NCBI GenBank assembly: GCA_910588175.1
Contig: CAJUQQ010000001.1
Location: 1 to 64,000, forward strand
Length of the DNA: 64,000 nt
Direction of reading: 5' to 3'
Source of the DNA: an uncultured Oscillibacter sp.
GTDB lineage: Bacteria; Bacillota; Clostridia; Oscillospirales; Oscillospiraceae
Part shown: piece by piece, positions 32,160-41,235 of the stretch
Numbering within the stretch: position 1 is the stretch's first letter
Layout of the letters: each line of letters starts with the position of its first letter
Made by a program: the position numbers and the translations under genes
The notes under the pieces: model-generated
Databases searched by the model: none
What the model saw: only the letters and a program-made list of their open reading frames with translations
Told to the model about the DNA's origin: nothing

Positions 32160-32236
32160 GACACGTCATCTTCTTTCTTCTGTTTAAGAGAGCGCCCTTC
32201 CACGCGAAGGCCGGCCGCTCATTTTTCAGTGTTCCT

Positions 32237-32265
32237 ATTTTATATGTTTACTGCCGTCCTGTCAA
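32237..32265 (-). promoter_or_regulatory. sigma-A promoter of marR gene
   Basis: On the minus strand, consensus TTGACA (32265-32260) and TAAAAT (32242-32237) are separated by 17 bp. Confidence 0.75.
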
Positions 32266-32374
32266 TAGAAGGTGGGAAATAGAAATATTTGGAAAGCTCT
32301 TGTCTTGAATAAACAAAAAAGAAGAGGCCCTTCTGTCTATTCATACGAAGTGCGGTTTTCACCGCGAAAAGCCC

Positions 32375-32402
32375 TTGACTTTTCAGGGATGCTGGCTATA
32401 AT
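32375..32402 (+). promoter_or_regulatory. promoter of the acyl-CoA dehydrogenase cluster
   Basis: TTGACT (32375-32380) and TATAAT (32397-32402) are separated by 16 bp. A GCGGTTTTC/GCGAAAAGC inverted repeat lies just upstream (about 32352-32373). The rest of the 324-bp gap to the MarR gene shows no gene. Confidence 0.75.
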
Positions 32403-32416
32403 GAAATCATCCAAGT

Positions 32417-32455
32417 TCGGACAAACCGATGTCAGATAAACAAGACTCGGACAAA
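32417..32455 (+). promoter_or_regulatory. TCGGACAAA direct repeats in the cluster leader
   Basis: The 9-mer TCGGACAAA occurs at 32417-32425 and 32447-32455, exactly 30 bp apart (about three helical turns), between the -10 box and the ribosome binding site. The layout suggests two same-face binding sites of a regulator. Confidence 0.45.
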
Positions 32456-32483
32456 AATTTTCAAAACGAAAGGGAGAACGATT

Positions 32484-33662
32484 ATGGAATTCAAGCTGAG
32501 CAAAGAGCATCGTGCGTTACAGGAGAAGGCCAGAGAGTTTACCGAGCAAGTTCTGTTCCCCTATGAGATGGAGTGCGAGGAAAACAACGGTATTACCCCT
32601 GAAACCCACAAGAAGATCACCGAAGAAGTCATGAAGTGGGGCTTCAACGCCACCAACCACTCCAAGGAGCACGGCGGCCAGGGCATGACCCTCTTTGAGC
32701 AGATGTTGGTCAGCGAGCAGCTGGGCATGTCCACCGGCGCTATCTGGGACGCCGTTCCCCAGCCCTCCTTCCCCATGAAGTTTGGTACCCAGGAGCAGAT
32801 CGACGAGTATCTGATCCCCTCCTGCCAGTGCAAGCGCCGGGACGCTTACGCCATCACCGAGGCGGACGCCGGCTCCGATCCCACCCAGTGCCAGACCACT
32901 GCGGTAAAATGCGACGGCGGCTACAAGATCAACGGCGAAAAGTGGTACGTCACCGTGGGCAACATCGCCGACTTCCTGCTGGTACATACCCACCTGGACG
33001 GCGACCCCGAGAAGGCCACCGTGTTCTTCGTGGAGAAGGACGCCCCCGGCGTGAAGATTAAGCGCACCCCCGAGTTCACCCATCACTTCGCGTTCAAGCA
33101 CCCTGAGTTTACCTTCGAGGATGTGGTGGTTGACGAGTCCAAGATCCTCAAGGGCATCGGCGAAGGCTTCACCATGACCAAGGACTGGTTCGTGGAGGCC
33201 CGTCTGGGCATCGCCGCCCGCTGCGTCGGCGGCGCGGAGCGCGTGCTGAACGTGGCCAACGAGTGGGCCAGCGAGCGCGTCATGGGCGGCCATGTCATCC
33301 GTGACTATCAGGTCATCGAGCACATGCTGGTGGACATGACCATGGACATCATGGCGGCCAAGAGCCTGCTGTACCGCGTCTGCTGGGAGATCTCCGGTGA
33401 CATGGACCGCAAGCTGAAGCACGCCCGCGCCTCCGCCATCAAGCTGTGGTGCTCCGAGATGGTGAACCGCGTCACCGACAAAGGCGTCCAGATTTTGGGT
33501 GGCCGTGGCTACATGCGGGAGAACCCCGTGGAGCGTCTGTGGCGTGACCAGCGCGTGGACCGCATCTGGGAGGGTACCTCCGAGATCCAGCGCAACGTCA
33601 TCGGCGGCATGATCAAGAAGCGCGGCGTGGAGCTGTACACCGGCTGGGACTACGAGCAGTAA
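32484..33662 (+). CDS. acyl-CoA dehydrogenase-family flavoprotein
   Basis: The 392-residue product is a full-length acyl-CoA dehydrogenase. It has 'YAITEADAGSDPTQCQTT' (FAD/substrate loop, about 117), the helical C-terminal domain, 'QILGGRGYM' and the catalytic base Glu363 in 'RIWEGTSEIQR'. It is close in length to CaiA-type crotonobetainyl-CoA reductases. In gut bacteria, members of this family also release trimethylamine from gamma-butyrobetainyl-CoA. It leads a cluster with CoA-transferases and a BCCT transporter; no electron-transfer flavoprotein is encoded nearby. The exact reaction is inference. Confidence 0.85.
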   Translation: MEFKLSKEHRALQEKAREFTEQVLFPYEMECEENNGITPETHKKITEEVMKWGFNATNHSKEHGGQGMTLFEQMLVSEQLGMSTGAIWDAVPQPSFPMKFGTQEQIDEYLIPSCQCKRRDAYAITEADAGSDPTQCQTTAVKCDGGYKINGEKWYVTVGNIADFLLVHTHLDGDPEKATVFFVEKDAPGVKIKRTPEFTHHFAFKHPEFTFEDVVVDESKILKGIGEGFTMTKDWFVEARLGIAARCVGGAERVLNVANEWASERVMGGHVIRDYQVIEHMLVDMTMDIMAAKSLLYRVCWEISGDMDRKLKHARASAIKLWCSEMVNRVTDKGVQILGGRGYMRENPVERLWRDQRVDRIWEGTSEIQRNVIGGMIKKRGVELYTGWDYEQ

Positions 33663-33673
33663 GAAATACGTAC

Positions 33674-33753
33674 ATAACCGGGGAACGCCGCCCGGGCGGG
33701 AGCGGCTTCCAACAGGCTTCCCGATGTCCGCGGGCGGCGTTCAACGGTTATGC
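33674..33753 (+). other. long intercistronic hairpin
   Basis: CATAACCG (33674-33681) pairs with CGGTTATG (33746-33753), and inside it AACGCCGCCCG (33685-33695) pairs with CGGGCGGCGTT (33732-33742). No T run follows, so this is more likely an RNA-stabilising or processing structure between the dehydrogenase and the CoA-transferase genes than a terminator. Confidence 0.6.
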
Positions 33754-33792
33754 AGGCAAACGCGCAACTCTCACAGTAATTAGGAGGTCACT

Positions 33793-34971
33793 ATGCTGCC
33801 TTTAGAGGGAACCAAGGTTCTTGATTTGACAACGCTTTCCGGTTACTGCGGGATGGAATTGGCCGATTACGGCGCGGAGGTCATTAAAGTGGAGGCGCCC
33901 GGAACGGGCGATCCTTTGAGAAGGCTGGCGCCATTGAAAAATGGCGCCAGCGCCCATCATGCCTTCCGGGACCGGGGTAAGAAGAGCGTTACCTTGGATC
34001 TGGAGCGCCCCGAGGGACAGGAACTTTTCAAGAAGCTGGCGGCGGACGCCGACGTGGTTCTGGAAAACTTCGCCCCCGGCACCATGGAGCGTCTGGGTCT
34101 GGGCTACGATGTCCTCTCGGCTCTCAAGCCCTCCCTGGTGTATGGACGGGTTACCGCCTACGGCTCCGAGGGTGCGGGACGGGATATTCCCCAGTCCGAC
34201 CTGATCGCCCAGGCGAAAAGCGGCGTGATGCACTTTACCGGCTTCCCGGAGAATGCCCCCACCCGCATCGGTTTTGCCATCTCGGAGCATTACGCGGCCA
34301 GCTTTCTGGCCTCCGCCGTGTGTCTGGCGCTGTATCACGCCAGGGAGACCGGCGAGGGACAGCTGGTGGAAACGTCGCTCTGCGGCTCCGCCGTAGCCGT
34401 GTCGGAGGACAAGGTTATCACCTACGGCGCGGAAGGGGAGGACCCCATGCGCACCGGCAACGCCCATCCCCTCATCAACCCCTACGACATTCTCAAATGC
34501 AAAAACGGCTACGTGGCTATGGGCATTTCGTCCGACGCCCAGTGGGCGAAATTCTGCGCCGCGTTTGACTGTATGGAGTGGACCACCGACGAGAAATACT
34601 GCTCCAACCTGGTCCGGGGCTACCACTACTTCGGGGACCTCCGGGTGAAGCTGGAAGATCTTTTCTCCAACTACACCATGGAGGAAATCGCGGAGAAGTG
34701 CGACGCGGCCCTGATTCCGGGAACCATGTGCAGCACCACCCGGGAGGCTTTGGAACAGCCTCAGCTCCAGGTGCGGAACATGATTGTCTCCGTGGAAGAC
34801 GCCGGAGTGGGCTCTCTGGAGATGCCCGGCCGGCCGGTGAAGTTCGCCGGACAGACGGAACCGCCCCTGTGCCCCGCGCCGGAGCTGGGTGCGCAGAACG
34901 AGGAGATTTACGCCGCCGCCGGCATTGACGGCGAAACGCTTGCCCGCCTGCGGCGGGAGGGCGTGGTCTAA
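33793..34971 (+). CDS. CaiB/BaiF family III CoA-transferase, subunit lacking the catalytic Asp
   Basis: The 392-residue product has the family III fold: N-terminal 'LEGTKVLDLTTL', 'YGAEVIKVEAPGTGD' and 'VLENFAPGTMERLGLGY' (about 89-105). The conserved active-site helix normally reads G-x-G-Q-x-V-x-x-x-(M/L)-x-D. Here it is 'GEGQLVETSLCGSAV', placing Gly198 where the acyl-carrying Asp should be. It is followed after 15 bases by a second homologue that has the Asp. A heteromeric transferase, as known for benzylsuccinate CoA-transferase BbsEF, is the simplest reading. AGGAGGT precedes the ATG. Confidence 0.85.
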   Translation: MLPLEGTKVLDLTTLSGYCGMELADYGAEVIKVEAPGTGDPLRRLAPLKNGASAHHAFRDRGKKSVTLDLERPEGQELFKKLAADADVVLENFAPGTMERLGLGYDVLSALKPSLVYGRVTAYGSEGAGRDIPQSDLIAQAKSGVMHFTGFPENAPTRIGFAISEHYAASFLASAVCLALYHARETGEGQLVETSLCGSAVAVSEDKVITYGAEGEDPMRTGNAHPLINPYDILKCKNGYVAMGISSDAQWAKFCAAFDCMEWTTDEKYCSNLVRGYHYFGDLRVKLEDLFSNYTMEEIAEKCDAALIPGTMCSTTREALEQPQLQVRNMIVSVEDAGVGSLEMPGRPVKFAGQTEPPLCPAPELGAQNEEIYAAAGIDGETLARLRREGVV

Positions 34972-34986
34972 GAGAGGAGGAGGAAC

Positions 34987-36189
34987 ATGAAGCAGGGACC
35001 CCTCAAGGGAATCAAGGTTCTTGATTTCTCTCAGGTATTATCCGCCCCGTTCTGCGGGATGATGCTGGCGGACATGGGGGCCGAGGTGATCAAGGTGGAG
35101 CGGCCCGGTCCGGGGGATATCTCCCGGGAGTACGGTCCGTACATCAATGACATCAGCCTGTATTTCTGCCAGTACAACCGGGGAAAGAAAGGCATCGCCA
35201 TCGACATGCGCTCTGAGGAGGGCAAAAAGGTGGTTCTGGACCTGGTGGCCCAGGTGGACGTGGTGGTGGAGAACTTCAAAGCCGGGACTCTGGAAAAGCT
35301 GGGCATCGGCTACGACAAGATGCTGGAGGTCAATCCCGGACTGATTTACGGCTCCATCTCCGGCTTCGGCACCTACGGCCCTCTCTCCCATCTGCCCTGT
35401 ATGGACATCATCGCGGCGGCCCGAAGCGGCCTGGTGGCCCAGAGCGGCCAGGCGGGAGACGCCCCGATTAAGCCTGGTTTCTCCCTGTGTGACACCTGGG
35501 CGGGCCTCCAGCTTTTGCGGGGCCTCTCTATGGCTCTGCTCCACCGGCAGCGGACCGGACAAGGTCTCCGGGTGGACATCGCCATGCTGGACTGCGCGTT
35601 CTACATGTGCGAGTCCCCGGTACTGGAGCACTCCCTGACCGGCGCGTTTACGGAACGCACCGGCAACCATCACGCTTGGTACGCCCCCTACGGCGAGTTT
35701 GCCGCCAAGGACGGCAATCTTGTTCTGGCGGTCAGCCAGGAATCAGAGTGGACGGCTCTCTGCGGTGCCCTGGGACTTGCCTCCCTGGCCGCCGATCCCC
35801 GTTTCTCTGATAACGAGGCCCGGGTGAAAAACCGGGACGCGCTGATCCAGGAGTTGGAGAAGGTCACCAAGGGTATGGGCCGCTATGAGCTGGAGGCCGC
35901 CCTCAGCGAGGCCGGCGTTCCCGCGGCGGCGGTGCAGTCTCTCCAGGAGTTCCACCGGCAGCCCCAGACCGAAACCCTGGATGTCATCACCCAGATTCAG
36001 CAGGAGGGCGTGGGAACCTATACCGTCACCAATACACCCATCCGGTTCAGCCGGACCCCGGTGGACCCCAACGCCTCGGCGGCGGGCCATCCGGGTGCTC
36101 ACAGCCGGGAGATTCTCCAAGGCCTGGGCTACGGTCAGGAGCGGATTGACGCTCTGCTGTCGTCGGGCGCGGTGCATCAGGCCGGCTGA
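34987..36189 (+). CDS. CaiB/BaiF family III CoA-transferase, catalytic subunit
   Basis: The 400-residue product has 'VLDFSQVLSAPFCGMMLAD', 'GAEVIKVERPGPGD' and 'VVENFKAGTLEKLGIGYD' (about 93-110). The active-site helix 'GQGLRVDIAMLDCAF' provides Asp202, the residue that forms the acyl anhydride intermediate in family III enzymes. It would move CoA from a product acyl-CoA (for example crotonyl- or butyryl-type) to the incoming acid, which explains the absence of an ATP-dependent ligase. GAGGAGGAGG precedes the ATG. A terminator-like hairpin follows. Confidence 0.88.
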   Translation: MKQGPLKGIKVLDFSQVLSAPFCGMMLADMGAEVIKVERPGPGDISREYGPYINDISLYFCQYNRGKKGIAIDMRSEEGKKVVLDLVAQVDVVVENFKAGTLEKLGIGYDKMLEVNPGLIYGSISGFGTYGPLSHLPCMDIIAAARSGLVAQSGQAGDAPIKPGFSLCDTWAGLQLLRGLSMALLHRQRTGQGLRVDIAMLDCAFYMCESPVLEHSLTGAFTERTGNHHAWYAPYGEFAAKDGNLVLAVSQESEWTALCGALGLASLAADPRFSDNEARVKNRDALIQELEKVTKGMGRYELEAALSEAGVPAAAVQSLQEFHRQPQTETLDVITQIQQEGVGTYTVTNTPIRFSRTPVDPNASAAGHPGAHSREILQGLGYGQERIDALLSSGAVHQAG

Positions 36190-36207
36190 TCGAAATTGAG
36201 GATAAAC

Positions 36208-36255
36208 AGCCCATCTGGTGTTCCCGGTTAAAACGAGCATCAGATGGGCTTTTTT
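36208..36255 (+). terminator. terminator-like hairpin between CoA-transferase and ferredoxin genes
   Basis: AGCCCATCTG (36208-36217) pairs with CAGATGGGCT (36241-36250), followed by TTTTT. The 23-base loop is long, so termination may be partial, lowering expression of the genes beyond. The right arm contains an ATG (36244) in frame with the ferredoxin; this argues against that start. Confidence 0.65.
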
Positions 36256-36273
36256 CAGAAGGGAACATTTGCT

Positions 36274-36549
36274 GTGGAACTGATTTCTCCCAACAAGGAG
36301 ACCTGTGTGAAATGTAGGGCTTGCATGGAAATCTGCCCCATGCGGGTCATTGAGCAGGACGAAGAGGGCTATCCCAAGCCCATCCACGACGCCTTTAAAA
36401 TCTGCATCAACTGCGGCTACTGCGTGGACGTCTGCGTCCCCGGGGCTCTGACGCACCGGGTGCGGAAGCGCTCGGCGAATCCCGACGCGGCCCTGCGGCG
36501 CTTGAAACGGATTAAGGAGAATCGAAAGAAGCGAGGAGAGGCGACATGA
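36274..36549 (+). CDS. 2[4Fe-4S] ferredoxin
   Basis: The product is 91 residues with two cluster motifs, 'CVKCRACMEICP' (about 10-21) and 'CINCGYCVDVCVPGAL' (about 46-60), and a basic C-terminal tail. GTG at 36274 with AAGGGA upstream is preferred to ATG at 36244, which lies in a terminator stem. Encoded within the CoA-transferase/transporter cluster, it may deliver electrons to or from the flavoprotein or reactivate an enzyme. It overlaps the thioesterase start by 4 bases. Confidence 0.85.
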   Translation: MELISPNKETCVKCRACMEICPMRVIEQDEEGYPKPIHDAFKICINCGYCVDVCVPGALTHRVRKRSANPDAALRRLKRIKENRKKRGEAT

Positions 36550-36959
36550 GAAGCGACTGCGTCTTTTTCTGCCCCGTCCGGGTGCGCTATGGCGAGGTGG
36601 ACCGGCAGGGAATTGTATACAACGGCAACTACGTGGCCTATACCGACGTGGCTCTGGAAGAGTTCTTCCGCTCCAAGGGTTACCCCTACCGGGACCTGGC
36701 GGAAAAGCACGGTTCCGGGATATGCCATAAGAAAGCCACTTATGAGTTTGTGTCCAGCGCCTACGAGGGCGATCTGCTGGAGGTGGGTGTCACCGGCATT
36801 CGGGTGGGCCATAAGAGCTTTACCATGTGCTTTGAAATCTACCGCCAGGGAGAGGACGATCTGCTGATGCGCTGCGAGTCGGTCTACGTTGGCTACGACG
36901 AGGAAAACCGGTGCAGCCGCCCGATCACGGATTTGATGCGGTCGTTGCTGACCGCTTGA
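36546..36959 (+). CDS. hotdog-fold acyl-CoA thioesterase (4HBT/YbgC type)
   Basis: The 137-residue product has the 4-hydroxybenzoyl-CoA thioesterase signature 'VRYGEVDRQGIVYNGNYVAY' with the catalytic Asp (about 19), and the central 'YEFVSSAYEGDLLEVGVTG' hotdog strands. It hydrolyses an acyl-CoA to free acid and CoA. In this cluster it could release a pathway product or recycle CoA from dead-end acyl-CoA esters. The start is ATG overlapping the ferredoxin stop. Confidence 0.87.
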   Translation: MRSDCVFFCPVRVRYGEVDRQGIVYNGNYVAYTDVALEEFFRSKGYPYRDLAEKHGSGICHKKATYEFVSSAYEGDLLEVGVTGIRVGHKSFTMCFEIYRQGEDDLLMRCESVYVGYDEENRCSRPITDLMRSLLTA

Positions 36960-37015
36960 TAAGGAGACCATAGAACCGCAAACCCCGTTCAACCATATGA
37001 GGAGGCGAGACAGAA

Positions 37016-38629
37016 GTGAGTAACCATCCCAAGAAGTCCAGAAGCACCGATATCGAGGTTGGCCTGATCATCACCAGCGTCGTAGTGCTCATCGCGTTTA
37101 TCATCTTGATGATCGTGAACCCCGACGGGACCCTGAACGCCATCACCGCGTTCTTCAACCTGATGATTTCCGGCCTCGGCCCCTTCTTCGAGGTAATCGC
37201 CTTTGCCGCGTTCCTCGTGGGCTTGTACTTCTGCTTTGGAAAATACGGCAAGGTGCGGTTGGGGGACTGCAAGCCCGAGTATTCAAACTTCAGCTATTTC
37301 GCCATGATGCTTTTGGCTTCTTTGGCTTCCGCGGCGCTGTACTGGTCCTTTGTGGAGTGGGCCAGCTATTACCAGGCTCCGGGCCTGGGCATGGAGGCCA
37401 TGAGTGTGGACGCCATTGAGACCTCCCTGAGCTATCAGTTCTTCCACTGGGGCATCGTCAACCAGGCGATGTACACCGTTATGGGCGTGGCCATCGCCTA
37501 CGGGGTGTATATCCGCAAGCTACCCTCCTTCCAGACCAGCGCCGTCTGCTGCGCCATGCTGGGAGAAAAGGTGAAGCACAAAACCGCCATCGGGAAAATC
37601 ATTGACTTTTTAGTGTTTTTTGGTATACTGGGAGCATTGAGTTCTTCCCTCGGCCTGGCGGTGCCTCTGGCTACCGGCGGCTTGGCGCAGCTGTTCCGTA
37701 TTTCGCCTACGCCGCTGGTGCAGGTGGGTGTGGTGGTCTTTATCGCCATCGTGTACTCCATCACCTCCTTCCTGGGTCCCCGGAAAGGCATGCAGGCCAT
37801 CAGCAACGCCGCCTCGGTGGTGTGTGTGTTCTTCCTGCTGTATGTGCTGTTCATGGGGCCCACCAGCTTTATCTTGAAGAATATTGTAAACTCCATCGGC
37901 CGGATGATTGAGTTCCTGCCCCGGATGGCCCTCTTTACCGACCCCATCAACGACACAGGGTTTGTGGAGGCGTGGACCATTTACTTCATTGCTTTCTATC
38001 TAAATTACGTGGCCATGATGGGCATCTTCATCGCCAAGGTCTCCAAGGGCCGGACGATCCGGGAGGTTGCCATCTACACCATGTTCATCATGACCGCCGG
38101 AGGCATCTGCATCTTCGGTATCAACGGCAGCTTCTCCATCTTTGTCCACCTGAACGGCATTGTGGATGTCATCGGACTCATCAAGAGCGGAGTGGGCGAC
38201 GTGGCGATCTACAGCATTATGAAGGCTCTGCCCTTGGGCTCCACGCTTCTGCCCTTCCTGATGCTGGTGCTGATCGTGGGCTTTGTGGCCCCGTCCATGG
38301 ATTCCGCCTCCCTGGCGCTGGCGGAGACCGTCACCAAGCGGGGTACGCCGCCCCTGGCCCTGCGGCTGTTCTTCTGCGTGCTGCTGGCGATTATTCCCAT
38401 GTCCATCATTTTGGCTGGGGCGGAATTCACGGTGATCAAATACATCGCCATCATCATTTCCGCGCCGTTCCTGGTGATTCTGACAGGCACCATGGTGGGC
38501 CTCTTCAAATGGCTCCGGCATGACGAGGTCGCCGGCCTCCACGCGAGGAACATCGCCCGTCAGGAGGAGGAGCGCCGCCAGGAGTTTTTGGAAAATGAAG
38601 CGGTGGGAAGCGGCGCCGGGAGCGAGTAA
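37016..38629 (+). CDS. BCCT-family betaine/carnitine/choline transporter
   Basis: The 537-residue product has about 12 membrane segments and the BCCT pattern 'AWTIYFIAFYLNY...GIFIAKVSKGRTIREV' around residues 319-351 (TM8). In BetP and CaiT this helix holds the Trp residues that cage the trimethylammonium group; here the aligned positions are Phe327, Tyr328 and Tyr331, so the cage is aromatic but Trp-poor. No long regulatory C-terminal tail is present, which suggests substrate uptake or exchange rather than osmotic control. The start is GTG with GAGGAGG upstream. It is the probable importer for the substrate degraded by the genes before it. Confidence 0.9.
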   Translation: MSNHPKKSRSTDIEVGLIITSVVVLIAFIILMIVNPDGTLNAITAFFNLMISGLGPFFEVIAFAAFLVGLYFCFGKYGKVRLGDCKPEYSNFSYFAMMLLASLASAALYWSFVEWASYYQAPGLGMEAMSVDAIETSLSYQFFHWGIVNQAMYTVMGVAIAYGVYIRKLPSFQTSAVCCAMLGEKVKHKTAIGKIIDFLVFFGILGALSSSLGLAVPLATGGLAQLFRISPTPLVQVGVVVFIAIVYSITSFLGPRKGMQAISNAASVVCVFFLLYVLFMGPTSFILKNIVNSIGRMIEFLPRMALFTDPINDTGFVEAWTIYFIAFYLNYVAMMGIFIAKVSKGRTIREVAIYTMFIMTAGGICIFGINGSFSIFVHLNGIVDVIGLIKSGVGDVAIYSIMKALPLGSTLLPFLMLVLIVGFVAPSMDSASLALAETVTKRGTPPLALRLFFCVLLAIIPMSIILAGAEFTVIKYIAIIISAPFLVILTGTMVGLFKWLRHDEVAGLHARNIARQEEERRQEFLENEAVGSGAGSE

Positions 38630-38640
38630 ACATAAGAACA

Positions 38641-38695
38641 ACCGGGAGACCCGGTAAAATAAGCGCAAGCAGGTATGCGGAGACCCCGCATACCT
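38641..38695 (+). other. two hairpins before the GroEL paralogue
   Basis: ACCGGG/CCCGGT (38641-38655) and AGGTATGCGG/CCGCATACCT (38671-38695) are consecutive inverted repeats in the 93-bp gap. No CIRCE element is present. The second has only ATTTG after it, so it is a weak terminator at most; the chaperonin gene is probably still reached by transcription from the cluster. Confidence 0.5.
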
Positions 38696-38707
38696 ATTTG
38701 CGGTTGA

Positions 38708-40339
<1,632 letters not shown>

Positions 40340-40357
40340 TTCCGGCCGGGGCAAATA

Positions 40358-40522
40358 TAAGAACCTGTATTCACAGCCGCCGAACGCTGTCTGGCCGGGC
40401 CTTTTGCCGTCCCGCCGCGTTAAAAAACTTGAAATCCGCCAGGATTCCCGCGTTTTTTGCCTTGCGGGACAGCAAAATTCCTCGCCCAGCCACCATCCGC
40501 CGGTTATGAATACAGGTTCTAA
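40358..40522. mobile_element. MITE-like element flanked by TAA
   Basis: The perfect terminal inverted repeats GAACCTGTATTCA (from 40361) and TGAATACAGGTTC (to 40519) are flanked by TAA on both sides (40358-40360, 40520-40522). The length is 165 bp, there is no ORF, and the interior is imperfectly self-complementary. Its ends match the right end of the element at 19056. It lies 18 bp after the chaperonin stop codon and 5 bp before a structured repeat. Confidence 0.8.
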
Positions 40523-40527
40523 AAAGC

Positions 40528-40736
40528 AGCCGTGCTTGGGAAAGCACGGCTCAGAGTGTCAAAAAACAGTAAAAACTCCATCAACGGGAAGGAAGAGAGT
40601 TACGAGAGGAACCCAGGAAGGGTTCCTTTCGTTTTCAATCAGAAGTTTTCAGAACTTTTTTAAAGTTCTGAAAACTTACTCAGGCTGGCGAAAACACTTT
40701 TTCGACAGGCTGAGCCGTGCTTGGGAAAGCACGGCT
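40528..40736 (+). repeat. structured dispersed repeat, copy 2, with duplicated flanking palindrome
   Basis: The core (40552-40712) has three hairpins: CGAGAGGAACCC/GGGTTCCTTTCG (40603-40631), a perfect 16-bp stem at 40643-40658/40662-40677, and an AGGCTG..CGAAAA..TTTTCG stem at about 40679-40714. A 24-bp palindrome (arms AGCCGTGCTT and AAGCACGGCT) occurs identically at 40528-40551 and 40713-40736, bracketing the core. No ORF is conserved with the other copies. This fills the 440-bp gap between the chaperonin and the CMD gene together with the element at 40358. Confidence 0.85.
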
Positions 40737-40777
40737 GTTTGGCGTGGAGGGGACACCGGGAAATAGCCTGTGGTCCC

Positions 40778-41170
40778 TCAGGGGGCTGGGGCGGAGATGT
40801 TCGGTGAAGCGCCGTCAGGCGCGCCCGGGCGGGCGGGACCTCCGGTTTCGCCGCCGTTGTAGACCTCCACCGCCGCGCGGAACGCCGCCCAGGCGTTGGG
40901 CCACCCGGCGTAGAAGGCCAGGTGGGTGAGAATCTCCGCCATCTCATCCCTGGTGACGCCGTTCTTTTTGGCGCTGGCCACATGAAATTGGAAGGAGCTG
41001 TCGATCAGCCCTTTGCTCACCAGGGCGGAGACCGTCAGGATGGAGCGCGTCTTTAAAGAGAGGCTCTCCTCCCGGCTCCAGACCTCGCCGAAGAGCACGT
41101 CGTCGTTGAGCTCCGCGAATTTGGGCGCGAATCCGCCCAGCTGGTCGCGGCCGGCCGTCTGCTTTACCAT
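40778..41170 (-). CDS. carboxymuconolactone decarboxylase (CMD)-family protein
   Basis: The 130-residue product has the CMD/AhpD-like all-helical domain (about 15-105): 'LSLKTRSILTVSALVSKG' and 'HLAFYAGWPNAWAAF'. The CxxC of AhpD peroxidase relatives is absent. The last 25 residues are Pro/Gly/Ala-rich and look non-conserved. Such proteins are often encoded with surface or NAD(P)H-linked flavodoxin-like proteins; here it lies 65 bp after the flavodoxin gene in the same direction. The substrate is unknown. AGGAGG lies 8 bases before the ATG. Confidence 0.85.
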   Translation of the reverse strand: MVKQTAGRDQLGGFAPKFAELNDDVLFGEVWSREESLSLKTRSILTVSALVSKGLIDSSFQFHVASAKKNGVTRDEMAEILTHLAFYAGWPNAWAAFRAAVEVYNGGETGGPARPGAPDGASPNISAPAP

Positions 41171-41235
41171 AATTGCATCCTCCTGTTTTTGAAAGTTGAA
41201 ATCTTCTTATGCTGCGCCATGAGGGGAGCCGGAAG

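Noticed and set aside
36244..36273. Upstream ATG for the ferredoxin gene
   Set aside because: It lies inside the right arm of a terminator-like hairpin and lacks a ribosome binding site; GTG at 36274 has one.
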